From: Rotaria sp. Silwood1
Lineage: Eukaryota > Rotifera > Eurotatoria > Philodinida > Philodinidae
Direction: 5' to 3'
DNA: 64,000 nucleotides
Assembly (NCBI GenBank): GCA_905250075.1
Contig: CAJNOP010000552.1
Location: 78,976 to 142,975 of the forward strand
The notes beneath the pieces were generated by a model. It did no database searches. It saw only the letters and a list, made by a program, of their open reading frames with translations, and was not told where the DNA came from. Below are positions 36,765 to 47,271 of this stretch, in pieces. The position numbers and the translations under genes are program-made. The first letter of the stretch is position 1. Each line of letters begins with the position of its first letter.

Positions 36765-37675
36765 GTCTTTCATTTAGTTATCCTGATAGTTGTCGCCTAT
36801 TTCATGAAACCAACTGACTAAGTCAGTCTACTTTCTTTTTTGCTCGATGACTTATGCCCATACTTTTCCAGCAACATGTGAGAAAAATGAAGAAACTTAG
36901 TTTAATTTACTTTTCTGTTTCTTCATAGTTCTTGCGCACTTTAGAAAAGATATATAATCAGAAAAATACTATTAGATTTTCTTCTCTTTATTGAGTTATT
37001 CTGTTAGTTGTGGCATAATTTATAAGGGAATAAGAGGCAGAAAACTCACTTTTCTTTTCTTTTTCTCATTTAGTTATTTCGAGTGCTATCGAGCATTTTA
37101 TAATGGAAATATAATCAGAAAATTATCTTAACTTTTCTTTTTTTTTTATTTAGTTAATTATTACGATAGTTGACCATTAGCTTGTGAGAAAAACTGAATA
37201 GGTTAGTTTAGTTTTCTTTTGTACTATGAGTTATGTTCATATGTCGTGCACATCTCATCAGAGAAATAGAGAAAAATAATTTATTTTACTGTTCTTTTTC
37301 TTATTGTTTGTTCAGATATACTGATAGTTCTCGTGCATTTTATAAGAGAAATAAAAAGAGAAAAGTAATATTACTTTTCTTTTCTTCATTTAGCTATCCT
37401 GTTAGTTCTGGTATATTTTGTAAGAGAATAAAAATCAGAAAAATAACTGTAGTTTTGTTTTTCTCATTTGATTATCACAATAGCTGTTAAACATCTTATT
37501 GCAATGCAGCACATAGATTTGTTTGTTGTTTGGTTTTGTTTTTCTCGATTTAGTTCTGTTAGTATTTGTTGAGCATGTGATGAGAAAAATGGAATACGTT
37601 AGTGTAGTTTTTTCTTTTCTTGATTTGATTTGCTGATAACTATTGAGCATTTTATAGAAGAAAATAGAATAAAAG
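36765..37675. repeat. Degenerate tandem repeat array, unit about 75-85 bp
   Basis: Roughly twelve units follow the pattern TTTCTTTTTCTCATTTAGTT, then ATCCTGTTAGTTSTSG, then a CATTTTATAAGAGAAATA word and an AGAAAA end. Clear unit starts occur near 36775, 36993, 37070, 37152, 37300, 37388, 37467, 37548 and 37622. Units differ substantially, so this is an old minisatellite. Open frames in it are artefacts of the repeat. Confidence 0.7.
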
Positions 37676-38049
37676 TATGTTGGCACAGTCTCTTTGGAAT
37701 TGAAATGTGGAGCACACAGATGTTGTTTATTCTCATTAAACTAATGTAAAATAGGTGAAGTAAAAAAATCTCTCATAGTTTGTAACTGTTTTTTTCGAGA
37801 CCATCGATTAGGAAAGTAAAGATCTTTCATATTTGTTTTTAGATTTCAAATAGAAAATTTCTGTTCCATTACGGACAGTCTAATTTTGTGTCTTATTACT
37901 ATGCACTCGTTATTTTTCTTAATTTCACATTGTTATTATCGTCAACATATAATTAACTGGGAAATAAGCTTGTTGTATATATCGATTTAATTTACAGCAC
38001 CAGATCTTAACGCACTATTATGCACATCCATTCATTAACAAACACAAAT

Positions 38050-38620
38050 ATTGATTATCATCCAAAGTTATCATTTCATTACCCATGAAAAAAAGGATAA
38101 AAACGCGTTTCTTTCTGCCAAGAACTCGCTCAGAAAAAAACCTTTTGTAGGCAACAAAAACACGTTTCAAAAGAACCGTAAAGGTGTTTCCAGGATGCAT
38201 TGTATTGTTATAAGAACATATTCATGACTGTTTTTTATTATGAATCTGCTTTTATGGACAGTTTTTATTGCGCTATTTCCAACTTTTGAGTTTGTCAATA
38301 GAAAGACCATTCAAAGTTGTATCTATAATGAATATTTTCAGATGGATTTGATGACATAATGAAGAGATATGCATATTTCGCCGTTTCAAGCGCAACCTAT
38401 GACAAAAAGGTGATAAAAAAAGAACGTTCATGAACGCGTTCTTGTGAAATGTATTTTTCTAGTCCAAGAACAACTGTTTGTTTTTTGAATGACTTCCTGA
38501 TAGAAAGAAACGCAGTTTTATTTTGCAGAAAAAAAAACGCGTTTTCTCCACGGAAAAAACTTTCGAAAAGAACGCTAAAAGCATCTTGAGAATGTGTTTC
38601 TATCCGTTCTTTTTCATAAT
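38050..38620. repeat. Diverged repeat pair with AAACGCGTTT words
   Basis: AAACGCGTTT-type words and the pattern TTCRAAAGAACSSTAAARG followed by TGTTTC occur at about 38100-38195 and again at 38520-38600 in the same orientation. Limits are unclear. Confidence 0.4.
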
Positions 38621-41109
38621 TTTTTTTTTCATGAGTATTTAATGCTTTTTATGTTCATCATATAATAGCTTTGACGAACCAATGCATCACTATCCATCAA
38701 CTTATTTATGAATCTGTAAAGTAGTGTATTTTTGTTGACTACTTAACATATGCAGCATAAAATTGTTACCATACAAGAGAAAAAAAAATAGTTGCCTGTT
38801 TTATTGACGTAAGTCCGACATTGACTCTGAAAAAATTTCTCTTCATAACTCTAACTCTGACGGAACTGGAGTTGGAGTCGGAGTACGATGCATGACTCTA
38901 CTCGTGTCTTACTTTGATGTGTCGTACATTGTATCGCAAAGTATGACTCATGCAATACATTTTATTTTAGTATGTAACTTCCTGTCTGTATTCTCTATAT
39001 TTTATTCCTCTTATCATTTATTTTCTTTCTCTACTACCACATAAATGGAATTCATTCTCATATTTGATTAAACTTTCTCTTTTACTAATGTTCATGATAA
39101 TAGAGGATAGAAGGAAGCAGAAAAAAACGTCTGAGAACAACAATGCAGTTATAACACTCAAACTTAGCGAGATTAATTTTTATATACTGAATAAAACAAG
39201 ATATTTTTTCTAACTTTGAGAGAATAGCAACGCAAATAGTTAATTCTACCTCTGATCAAAAGTCTTTTCCCTTCTCTTTTTTGTGAAATACGATCTAAAA
39301 CTAATGTTGAAGTGTACGGGCAGAAATTTGAACTACTCACATAACATTATAGTAATAGCCTAGAAAATCAAGTTAACTGGATATTATATATTGAACTTGA
39401 TTAGATTTACTATATAAATCTGTTTTTATCAAAGTCCAGGAACATGATACTAAAACAACATAATCCACATCATAGAAGCATAACACCAATAGAAATTATG
39501 TGAAGACATCATTTTCTATCTAAAACTACAGGCATCTATACCGTGTGTTACACTTTATTCTCGCAATGTATTAGGATAACAACTTTTTTCAATATTGCAT
39601 CCGTTGGGTATCAATTGAATATTTATTACAAGAACGATTTTAAGCACTTTATTTTCCTATAGGACATATACTTAGATAGTTAGTTAGATAGGTTGAGGAG
39701 TAGATAGAATTCTAGGTAGGTTAATGGATAAACCAGACATATCGAGCTATCTGCTTATCGATTATGAATATTATATCAATCGGTAATACAAAAAAGAAAT
39801 TTATGAAATAACATAAAAAAAGGAATGAAAATAGAAAAAAAAACAACGGAGCTTGTAAGCACACAGAAAATCTGTGGATTTTATGGTACTTATCAAGGCT
39901 CTCTATTGTGGTTCAGAAATCTTTATAGTAAGTAGACTTCAAAATGGCTAAGAATTTGTAATGCATAAACTGTCAAAAGTTTAACCCTTTGCAAGAAAAG
40001 ATCGTTTACACGATGTGTTTCTGTGAATGTTTTTGGATGACCATCCGGAACCATGATTAGCGTTCGAGAGCAGTCAAAATACTATCTATAGCGTTTTCGT
40101 GCGTTTTTTCTTTTGTAGAATGTTTGGAAATATTTGAATAAGATGCCACCGCGATTGTTCAAAAACCTACACGAATCCTTCTTGAAGCGCTGCTTTAAGC
40201 AAACTTGTGTATTCTTAAATAGGAAATAGAAAGTTTCGTGCTACTCGATAGACCATATTGGATTTTACCTAATAAAAACGTTCACAACAATAGTTCCATT
40301 CCTGGAACGAACATTTGTTATGATTGCTTTGCTTGTGACTGAAACAGGGTTTAACAAACTAGGCTTCACAAAGTTTTAGTTTCATGAAAGACCACTATCA
40401 AAAATATCACTATTCGTTAGAAAATAAATTCTACATCCATCACAACCAATTAGAGAGCTATCATAAGTCCAGGAACGAATGTCAGCAAGAAGAACTCAGA
40501 CCCGCCGTGATCTTTTCTTACATATTTTTAATTAGTTTTTTCAGGCACATCAATGAACAGTTCAAAGGTGGTAACTGAGATCTTTAATTCTTCTTATTCT
40601 TTTTTTTCTTTAGGTTGTTTTATTGACTTACATAAATAAATTAAGGCGGTTAATTTTTTTTTGGTTCTTTTATTTATTTATCTATTTTAGATGCTTTCCG
40701 AACGGTATGTATAAAAAGTGTAGAAAGAAAAAATATTGAAAGTGCTATAAATGCGGTTATACTACACAATATTCATATGTAAGTGTAGGACATAGATGTT
40801 GCTGCAGATTAATTCATGTGTTATTGATGAAAGCGTGTGTTGAAGATGTATGAATAAAACTTTTGATATTCTTTTCTTTCGACGTTTTCTTTGATCCCAT
40901 TCCTCCGAAACAATTAAAGCCAATTTTTTTTCTATATATTCATATTTCTCTTTCCTTTTAAATCACGTAAGCAGGCCCACAGCGATCCTTCTTTCCTTCT
41001 TTTTTCAGACCATCCTTCTTTTCTTTGAAAGTTCTTCTTTTTTTTACTTTTCATACGAATAGGCTCTAAGAAACTTCGGAAAACATATGAGTAATTCTTA
41101 GATAGAGAG
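38621..41109. other. Intergenic repeat-rich region, no gene recognised
   Basis: It contains GGAGTTGGAGTCGGAGT at about 38868-38884, a second copy of the dispersed repeat at 39280-39350, and a TCCTTCTTTY-rich stretch at 40985-41045 that resembles 48876-48965. The frame 40384-40578 (+) is not recognisable. Confidence 0.5.
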
Positions 41110-41645
41110 CTCTCAGATAGGGGTATCAGTTTCGAGTTCCCGTTCCGAGGAACCCGGGAACCCGCACTAACTTCATAAAATTCGAAAGAATGCATGTCCT
41201 AAAACATCTCAGGACAACTAGGAACACATAAAAACGAATTTTGAAATGGGTTCCCGTACCTGGGAACACGGAACCCGCAGCGTTCCCAAGTCTAGGAGCT
41301 CGGTCAAGATTGGCAAACTTTGGTATAAAAATTGAAACTCTGTGTCGGATTCCGTGTAGGGGTGGTACCTTACTTTTATTTTAGAACACAAAGACAAATG
41401 GATCCTTTACTTTTAGAAAATAAAGATAACTGATTATTTATTTTTAAAAACTAAAGGTAAATGATTCATTTAGCCTTTAAAATAATGATAAAGTAAAGGA
41501 ATAAAGGATTCTTTTTTTGAGCGATGGTGATGTTGGAAGTGCTCTAGGACCGCAGAAGTTATGTTCAGAAAAATTTTTATCATAAAATAAATGTATTTGT
41601 ACTGAAGAGTAGGGTGGATCTTTGTTTTTAATTTGAGTTAATTAA

Positions 41646-42222
41646 CACATTCACCCCGATTCAAATTTCATAGAAACTAACATCTTTAAATACGTTTTAT
41701 TAGAAAACAAAATATACCACAAGATGCAGCATGAAAAGCTCTACAATCTACATCATAAAACTTATTTCAATTGTATACTTTTTGTTTTCAAAATAAACTA
41801 AAATTGTGTGCCCAATGTTTGAGGTTGCGAAAATTGATTGCACAGAATTTTGCTTTTTTCGAAAACAAAAAACAAACTTTACGATGTAGATTGTAGAGCG
41901 TTTCACACTGCATCTTGTGCTATATTTTGTTTTTTCTTACGAAATAATATTAGATGATAAAAAGATGAAACAAGAAAAATGAAATTTCACATTCGTGCAA
42001 AAAAAAATGATCGTTTCGCAACTTCGAAAACTAGTTATACAGAGTTTTACTTTCTTTGAAAACAAAAATTACATAATTAAAATAAGCTTTACTATGGAGA
42101 TTGTAGAGCTTTTCACGCTGAATCTTATGGTATATGTTGCTTTTTTTAATAAAACGTATTTAGAGATTAAAATGTGAAATGCAAAGTGGGGTCCACCGGT
42201 GGACCCCATCGGGTCGAATGTG
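41646..42222. mobile_element. TTAA-flanked (piggyBac-type) foldback element inside E3
   Basis: A 577-bp palindrome. The ends are CACATTCACCCCGATTC and, read inwards from the right, CACATTCGACCCGATGG. TTAA flanks both (41642-41645 and 42223-42226), the duplication typical of piggyBac. Both arms contain AATACGTTTTATT and GCTCTACAATCTAC. A GGGTCCACCGGTGGACCCC palindrome lies near the right end. Three AAGC-AAAATTGATTGCAC-type sub-blocks give internal repeats. Confidence 0.8.
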
Positions 42223-42629
42223 TTAAGTGACTTGATTAGACGACTTTACTTAATATTTAATATTAATAAAAAAAATTTCGTAGGAGTTACTTAATCAGTT
42301 AATATTAAGTGTTAACATATCACTTAGTTTTTATAATTAAGTACTAACAGATCACCTAATTTTTTAAATTAAGTGTAAACGTAGCACCGAATTTCTAAGA
42401 TTAAGTATTAAGTTTTTCACTTTAACAGTTGATTTGCTTTAAATTAAGTGATTAAGTGGTTGATATAAAAACTACTCAATATCATTTTGATTCAATATTT
42501 GAACTTTCTAAGGAATTTTTCTGCAATTTTATGACAATTATATGGAAGAGTCTCTATAAATGCTTTGAACTTCGGCATGAAGTAACACAAATACTATCGA
42601 TACTAATAGCGTTCGCTACAGTAAGATTG

Positions 42630-45550
42630 TACCATAACTGTCAAACTGAGTGATCCATACAGCTTCATATCAAATAGATATGGCACTTTGACACTTCAAC
42701 TTTAAAAACTTAAGATAAAATAAGCATGTTACCCCTCACTCTTTGGGTTAATTTCAACATAGTAACGATTGACATTCACGAAGCAGACGTTCATCTGATA
42801 CTATTCAGAGGTCTCTATTATTGCTAGAAACTCATGAAAATGATCTTGTGTTCAATATTTGATCAGTTTCATCCTACAACAGAGAAAATAGCTTTTTCAG
42901 AAAATGACAAAATACTATTAGCTTTAACCGAAAACAATAGGGACCGGAGAACTCGAATCCTCTATTAATTTTTCAAGATTTTGAAATTAATTGTCTCTGT
43001 CAAAGAAAGGATTTTTTCAGAAAATAATGGACTCTCACCAGATTTAAACGAAGATAATTGGGGTTACGGGATGACATTCTAGAATCAGATGTATGAAATC
43101 GAATATTTTATCATCAAGGATACAGTCGCTTTAATTGAGAAGAAGCGTCTCACATGAGCTTTCTTTGTTGATAGCGAAGAATAATCAAGCAAAGTAGGAA
43201 ACGCGAAACAAAATCTTGAGTTTTCTCGAAATATACTTTCATCGTGCTGAATCTAATTCTGTCTACTTTGATAAACAATCTATGTTTTGTTTAAGGCAGT
43301 ATTAGTTTTATGAATACAGTTCAGAAGTGCTCAAATAGCAATAGCGAAAGATAAGCCAATGGGTGTTTTTAAATAATTCCGACGTTTAAAACTTCTGAGA
43401 ATAGAGGTTACTATAGGTTGCTAAAAGACTGAAAAGTGAAGGCTGACTTTGCATGAACTCTTTTTAATGAGTATTAACTTAGTAAAATTCGTGTTAATTG
43501 CTATGAATCATGGTAATCTGGTATCAGTGTAACACGAGTTTATCGGACTGTGCCTCTAAACAATAATACGCATCTTGGCAGAAGTCAGGTATCGTCACCA
43601 TCGCATGAGTATCTATACTTTTTAGCGTTTAGCAGTACGGATGTTAACAAATAATGAATGGTACGAAACTCGACTTTTCCTTGAAAGCAATGCTACCTAC
43701 AGAATCTACTGTTTATGTTTAGCACTTGAAATATCCAGATACCGAGATCAAAATAAAGAAGGTTTCCGGAACCTTTTAGAGACCTACAAAGTTCTGAGAA
43801 GTTTGCGTCTGTTTTCAGAGCAGGAGCTATAACAGAATCTTGCTCGAGATCGAAGATGAAAGGTTGCATTCTAAAAAGTCTAAATATAAGTTAAAGATTA
43901 GGATTGAAAAAAGGATCCATTCTTCATTCTTCATTTTAATTCCGTTGAGACTGTCAATAATCTGTTATTTCGATATCTGAAAGGTTTTTGAATCATGAGA
44001 AGAAAACTACGTTACTTTTTATTTTGAAGCGAATAAAATTTGTCAGTTAGTTGAAGATGTAATAAATCAGCGTGCGCTGTTTCAATCCACTGTGAGGGAT
44101 CGAAAATTTCTTGAAAATATCATACAGATTGAAGTGCTTTATGAAGTACTGCAACATATTTAAAGAAAATTTCGTGGTCCCATGCGGCTAGTGCTACACA
44201 ACTTGAATCGCTTCGGTTTGAGCAGAATGCTTAGTTAATTTTGTCAAAATCTACTTTGGCAGATACTACACAGGACTGTCTTTAGTAAAATATAACATCT
44301 GCAATAACTTATTGCGATGGAAATAAAAATTTCTACAGTGTATAGTAGCTAAAAGCATAATATTTTCAGTTGAAAACCCTTGAAATGGAGGTGTTCAGAC
44401 TGCGAGTGAGATTCATTAGATTCACTAGGATGAAATTGAAGCATTCAGTGCCAAACCCACAAATTTAAAATATAGGCTGCTGTTGGAATGTCGAGAGAGA
44501 TATTTGGATTTTATGATATTGGCAAAGTTAGAGAAAGAACCACGTATTTTGAGACTATATTCTAAATCGAAAATGGTCCGATAAAACTAAACAGTCTTTC
44601 CCATGTAGAATTTCATGCTCTATCGAGTGTAAATATTTTTGACAGGAATCAGTATTCGCTAGGAGTAGAAAATCTTCAAATACTGAGTTTTAGCAAGGTT
44701 TTTGAGCAAATGTTTAAAAACCTGTACATAGGGAGGTGTCTTCGTAAAAACAAAGAACATTTCAGGTACTCAGATGTATTCCCTATGGAATACAAATACT
44801 TTGGGTGTGAGTGAGTTATGGGTCTCATACTCTGTATTGAAGGCATTTACCTATTGGAACAAGTGTGTAACTTCTGTTCCCTTATGCCTACAATGTATAG
44901 AAATGTGAATGGGGAAATCTGTTTTCTAATCATTTCTTCTAAATACACACTTTCATTTAGAGAAAAAACTTCTAGGAATATGTACTTTTTTTTTTACAAC
45001 TATTTCATTTCGTCTGACTCTCAAAAGCACATTTGCAAATAGAGTTTTTGACTTATCTTTATTGTTCTTTCTAACCAGTAATGACTGCAAATAGAAAGTC
45101 TGTATTTATGCAATAAAGATAAATGCAACAAAAAGGTTTTATTTCTTGATAAATGAAATGAAGTAGAGACAAGAAGCATCTTATGATGAAGAAGAAATAC
45201 TCCATTTTTTTCAGCATAACTGATTAGTCTTGATAGTATGAAAAAACAGTGCGCCAGCAGTATTATTACATGTACATTTTCTTCTGACATTTTCAGCTTT
45301 CAACAGCATTGGAACTTGCCGTTAACGGTTAAATAGAGGAATACTTAATGTAAGCTGTTGTGTCACAAATTTCTATCTTGATTTACAGGTATATGGGTTT
45401 CGAGTCTGAATGCAGATGTAAGGTGTGATAGTTTGAGTCTCAGTTTGGATAAGGGCTGGATGTAAGTGAGGAGCTGTGTCGAATTCACATGTGATAGATC
45501 TATGCGTCTTAAGTTCAATTACCAACACGATCGCAGCTACGTCACGTCCG
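42630..45550. other. Non-palindromic core of element E3, content unknown
   Basis: 2.9 kb between the arms. Base composition is slightly less AT-rich than the surroundings in places. Frames at 43641-43832 and 44818-45042 are open but short. A degenerate GT-rich tract (GGGTTTCGAGTCTGAATG and following) is at 45387-45470. No hAT, mariner or reverse-transcriptase motif was recognised. Confidence 0.5.
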
Positions 45551-46104
45551 ACCCCTTATCCGTACTGGTAGCGGACGATATTGGTATCGGTAGTATATTT
45601 GTATTACTTCATGCCGAAGTTCAAAGCATTTATAGAGACTTTTTCGTGTGATTGTCATAAACCTGCAGAAAATTTCCTTAAAAAGTTCTAAAAAGTACTA
45701 TAAAATAGTGCGTATGAAAAGAGTTCTACATCAAACTCTCGCAAACTATTGAACTGAAACTGTCAAATATTAAACTAAAGTTATATTGAATAGTTTTTAT
45801 ATAAACCACTTAATCACATAATTTAAAATGAATTGACTGTTAAAGCGAAAAACTTGATACTTAATCTTAAAAATTTAGTGTTACGTTTAAAATTAATTTC
45901 AAAAATTAAGTAACCTGTTAATACTTAATCATAAAAACTAAGTCATATGTCAACACTTAATATTAAGTAATTAAGTAACTGCAGAGAAATTGTTTTCTAT
46001 TGAAATTAAGTGTTAAGTAAAAAAATTAGAACTAATTTAAAATTAACTAAAAGTACCATCCCTGCTGAAAGGAAACAAGTTGAGATATAATATGAATTAC
46101 TGAG

Positions 46105-46590
46105 TTTCCTCCAATGTTAAGAAGACTTCGATCAGAAAATTGAAAATTGAATCAAAACTAATATCATGTTTTGAATTAGTATTAAAAATGGAACTGACCT
46201 GTGAGTATTTCAAAAACTTTTCAATCTGTTTTCCCTCATCCAAAAATTTTCATGTACTCCCCTCCAGGACATTTGAGTCGCAGAAATAAATTTTACCCAA
46301 AAGTGATTCTCGTAATGGCAAACAAGCTCTAAAGTTGTAAAATGATAATAGAACACAAAAGGAGCAATACATAAGTGACAAAAACTTTTTTTCATGGGTT
46401 TCATTTTTGCGATTCAAATGCCCTGGAGAGAAGTATATGAAAATTTTTGGATGAGAAAAAACGAACTGAAAAGTTTTTGAAATATTCACAGACCAGCTCC
46501 ATTTTTAATGCTGATTCAAAATACGATATCAATTCTGACTCAGTCTACACTTTTATGATTGAAGTCCTCTAAACATTGGAGAGAATGCAG
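46105..46590. mobile_element. Foldback element within the right part of E2
   Basis: Arms 46109-46290 and 46400-46585 pair along their length: TCCTCCAATGTTAAGAAGAC with GTCCTCTAAACATTGGAGAGA, AAAAATGGAACTGACCTGTG with its partner, and CCAAAAATTTTCAT with ATGAAAATTTTTGG. Ends and duplications could not be fixed. Two overlapping open frames here are only the arm. Confidence 0.65.
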
Positions 46591-47271
46591 AAAATCATAT
46601 TATGCCTGAACTAGCTTCTTTTCAGTACAAATACATTTATTTTATGATAGAAATTTTTCTGAACATGACCATTATGATGCTAGAGCACTTCCAATATCAC
46701 ACTCCTCAAAAAAGAATCCTCTATTCTTGTACTTTATCATTATTTTAAAGGCTAAATGAAACATTTACCTTTATATTTTTAAAAATAAAGGATTCCTTTA
46801 TTTATTTATCTTTATTTTTTAAAAGTAAACGATTCATTTACCTCTATCCTTTATTATAAAGGATAGTAAAGATAAAGGATCACCCCTAGTTCCGCGCTCC
46901 TAGACACCCGTTCTGGATTCCCGTACCTAGGAACGCGGAACCCTGGCGGGTTCCCGTACCTTGGAACTCGGGAACCCATCTTGACTTTACACAAATCGAA
47001 AGAAAAAGCATGTCCTAATGTCTACAGTTTATCAAAAATCGATGGAAGCCTATTTTGAAGTGCTTTCCCGTATCTGTGTACGGGGAACCCGGGCGAGTTG
47101 TCGTTCTCAAGAACCCAGGAACGCATAGTGCCCTCGTAGTGATCAAAAAATTATGCTTGTCTGACCATCTTCCAATGCTGAGTAATACTTGGAAACCAAT
47201 TTTCAAACGCGTTCCCGTTCCTAGGGAACGGAACCCGGAGGAACGAGAACGTTGACACCCCTACTCTCAGA

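Larger units (their letters stand above)
41610..46064. mobile_element. Third hAT-like element (E3), inserted in E2
   Basis: Ends: TAGGGTGGATCTTTG on the left and, read inwards, CAGGGATGGTACTTTTAG on the right. Flanks CTGAAGAG (41602-41609) and CTGAAAGG (46065-46072) match at six of eight. The arms are long: TTAAGTGTTAAC-rich sequence (42227-42470 and 45780-46050) continuing into unique-looking arms at about 42470-42630 and 45550-45780, with shared words such as CTCTATAAATGCTTTGAAC. The 2.9-kb centre (42630-45550) has only short frames (for example 43641-43832) that I cannot identify, perhaps the remains of a larger element. Confidence 0.78.
41357..46888. mobile_element. Second hAT-like element (E2), inserted in E1
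   Basis: Ends are TAGGGGTGGTACCTTAC on the left and, read inwards, TAGGGGTGATCCTTTATC on the right. The arms are AAAGGATAAAGTAAAG-type sequence (41360-41520 and 46720-46885), then a shared AGTGCTCTAG and TAAATGTATTTGTACTGA. Flanks ATTCCGTG (41349-41356) and GTTCCGCG (46889-46896) match at six of eight bases, as expected for an old 8-bp duplication. Confidence 0.8.
41118..47263. mobile_element. Outer hAT-like foldback element (E1) carrying the whole nest
   Basis: Ends: TAGGGGTATCAGTTTCG on the left and, read inwards from the right, TAGGGGTGTCAACGTTC. Perfect 8-bp duplications CTCTCAGA flank it at 41110-41117 and 47264-47271. Its own sequence is 41118-41356 and 46889-47263, built of GGTTCCCGTACCTGGGAAC-type palindromic words plus a shared CGAAAGAA-GCATGTCCTAA word. 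Everything between is other elements inserted into it. No transposase frame was found, so it is non-autonomous. Confidence 0.85.

Noticed and set aside
37233-37686. Frames on both strands rich in Tyr/Ser/Phe/Lys
   Set aside because: They are products of the tandem minisatellite.
46210-46489. Overlapping minus-strand frames
   Set aside because: They lie in the arms and loop of a foldback element and show no codon conservation.
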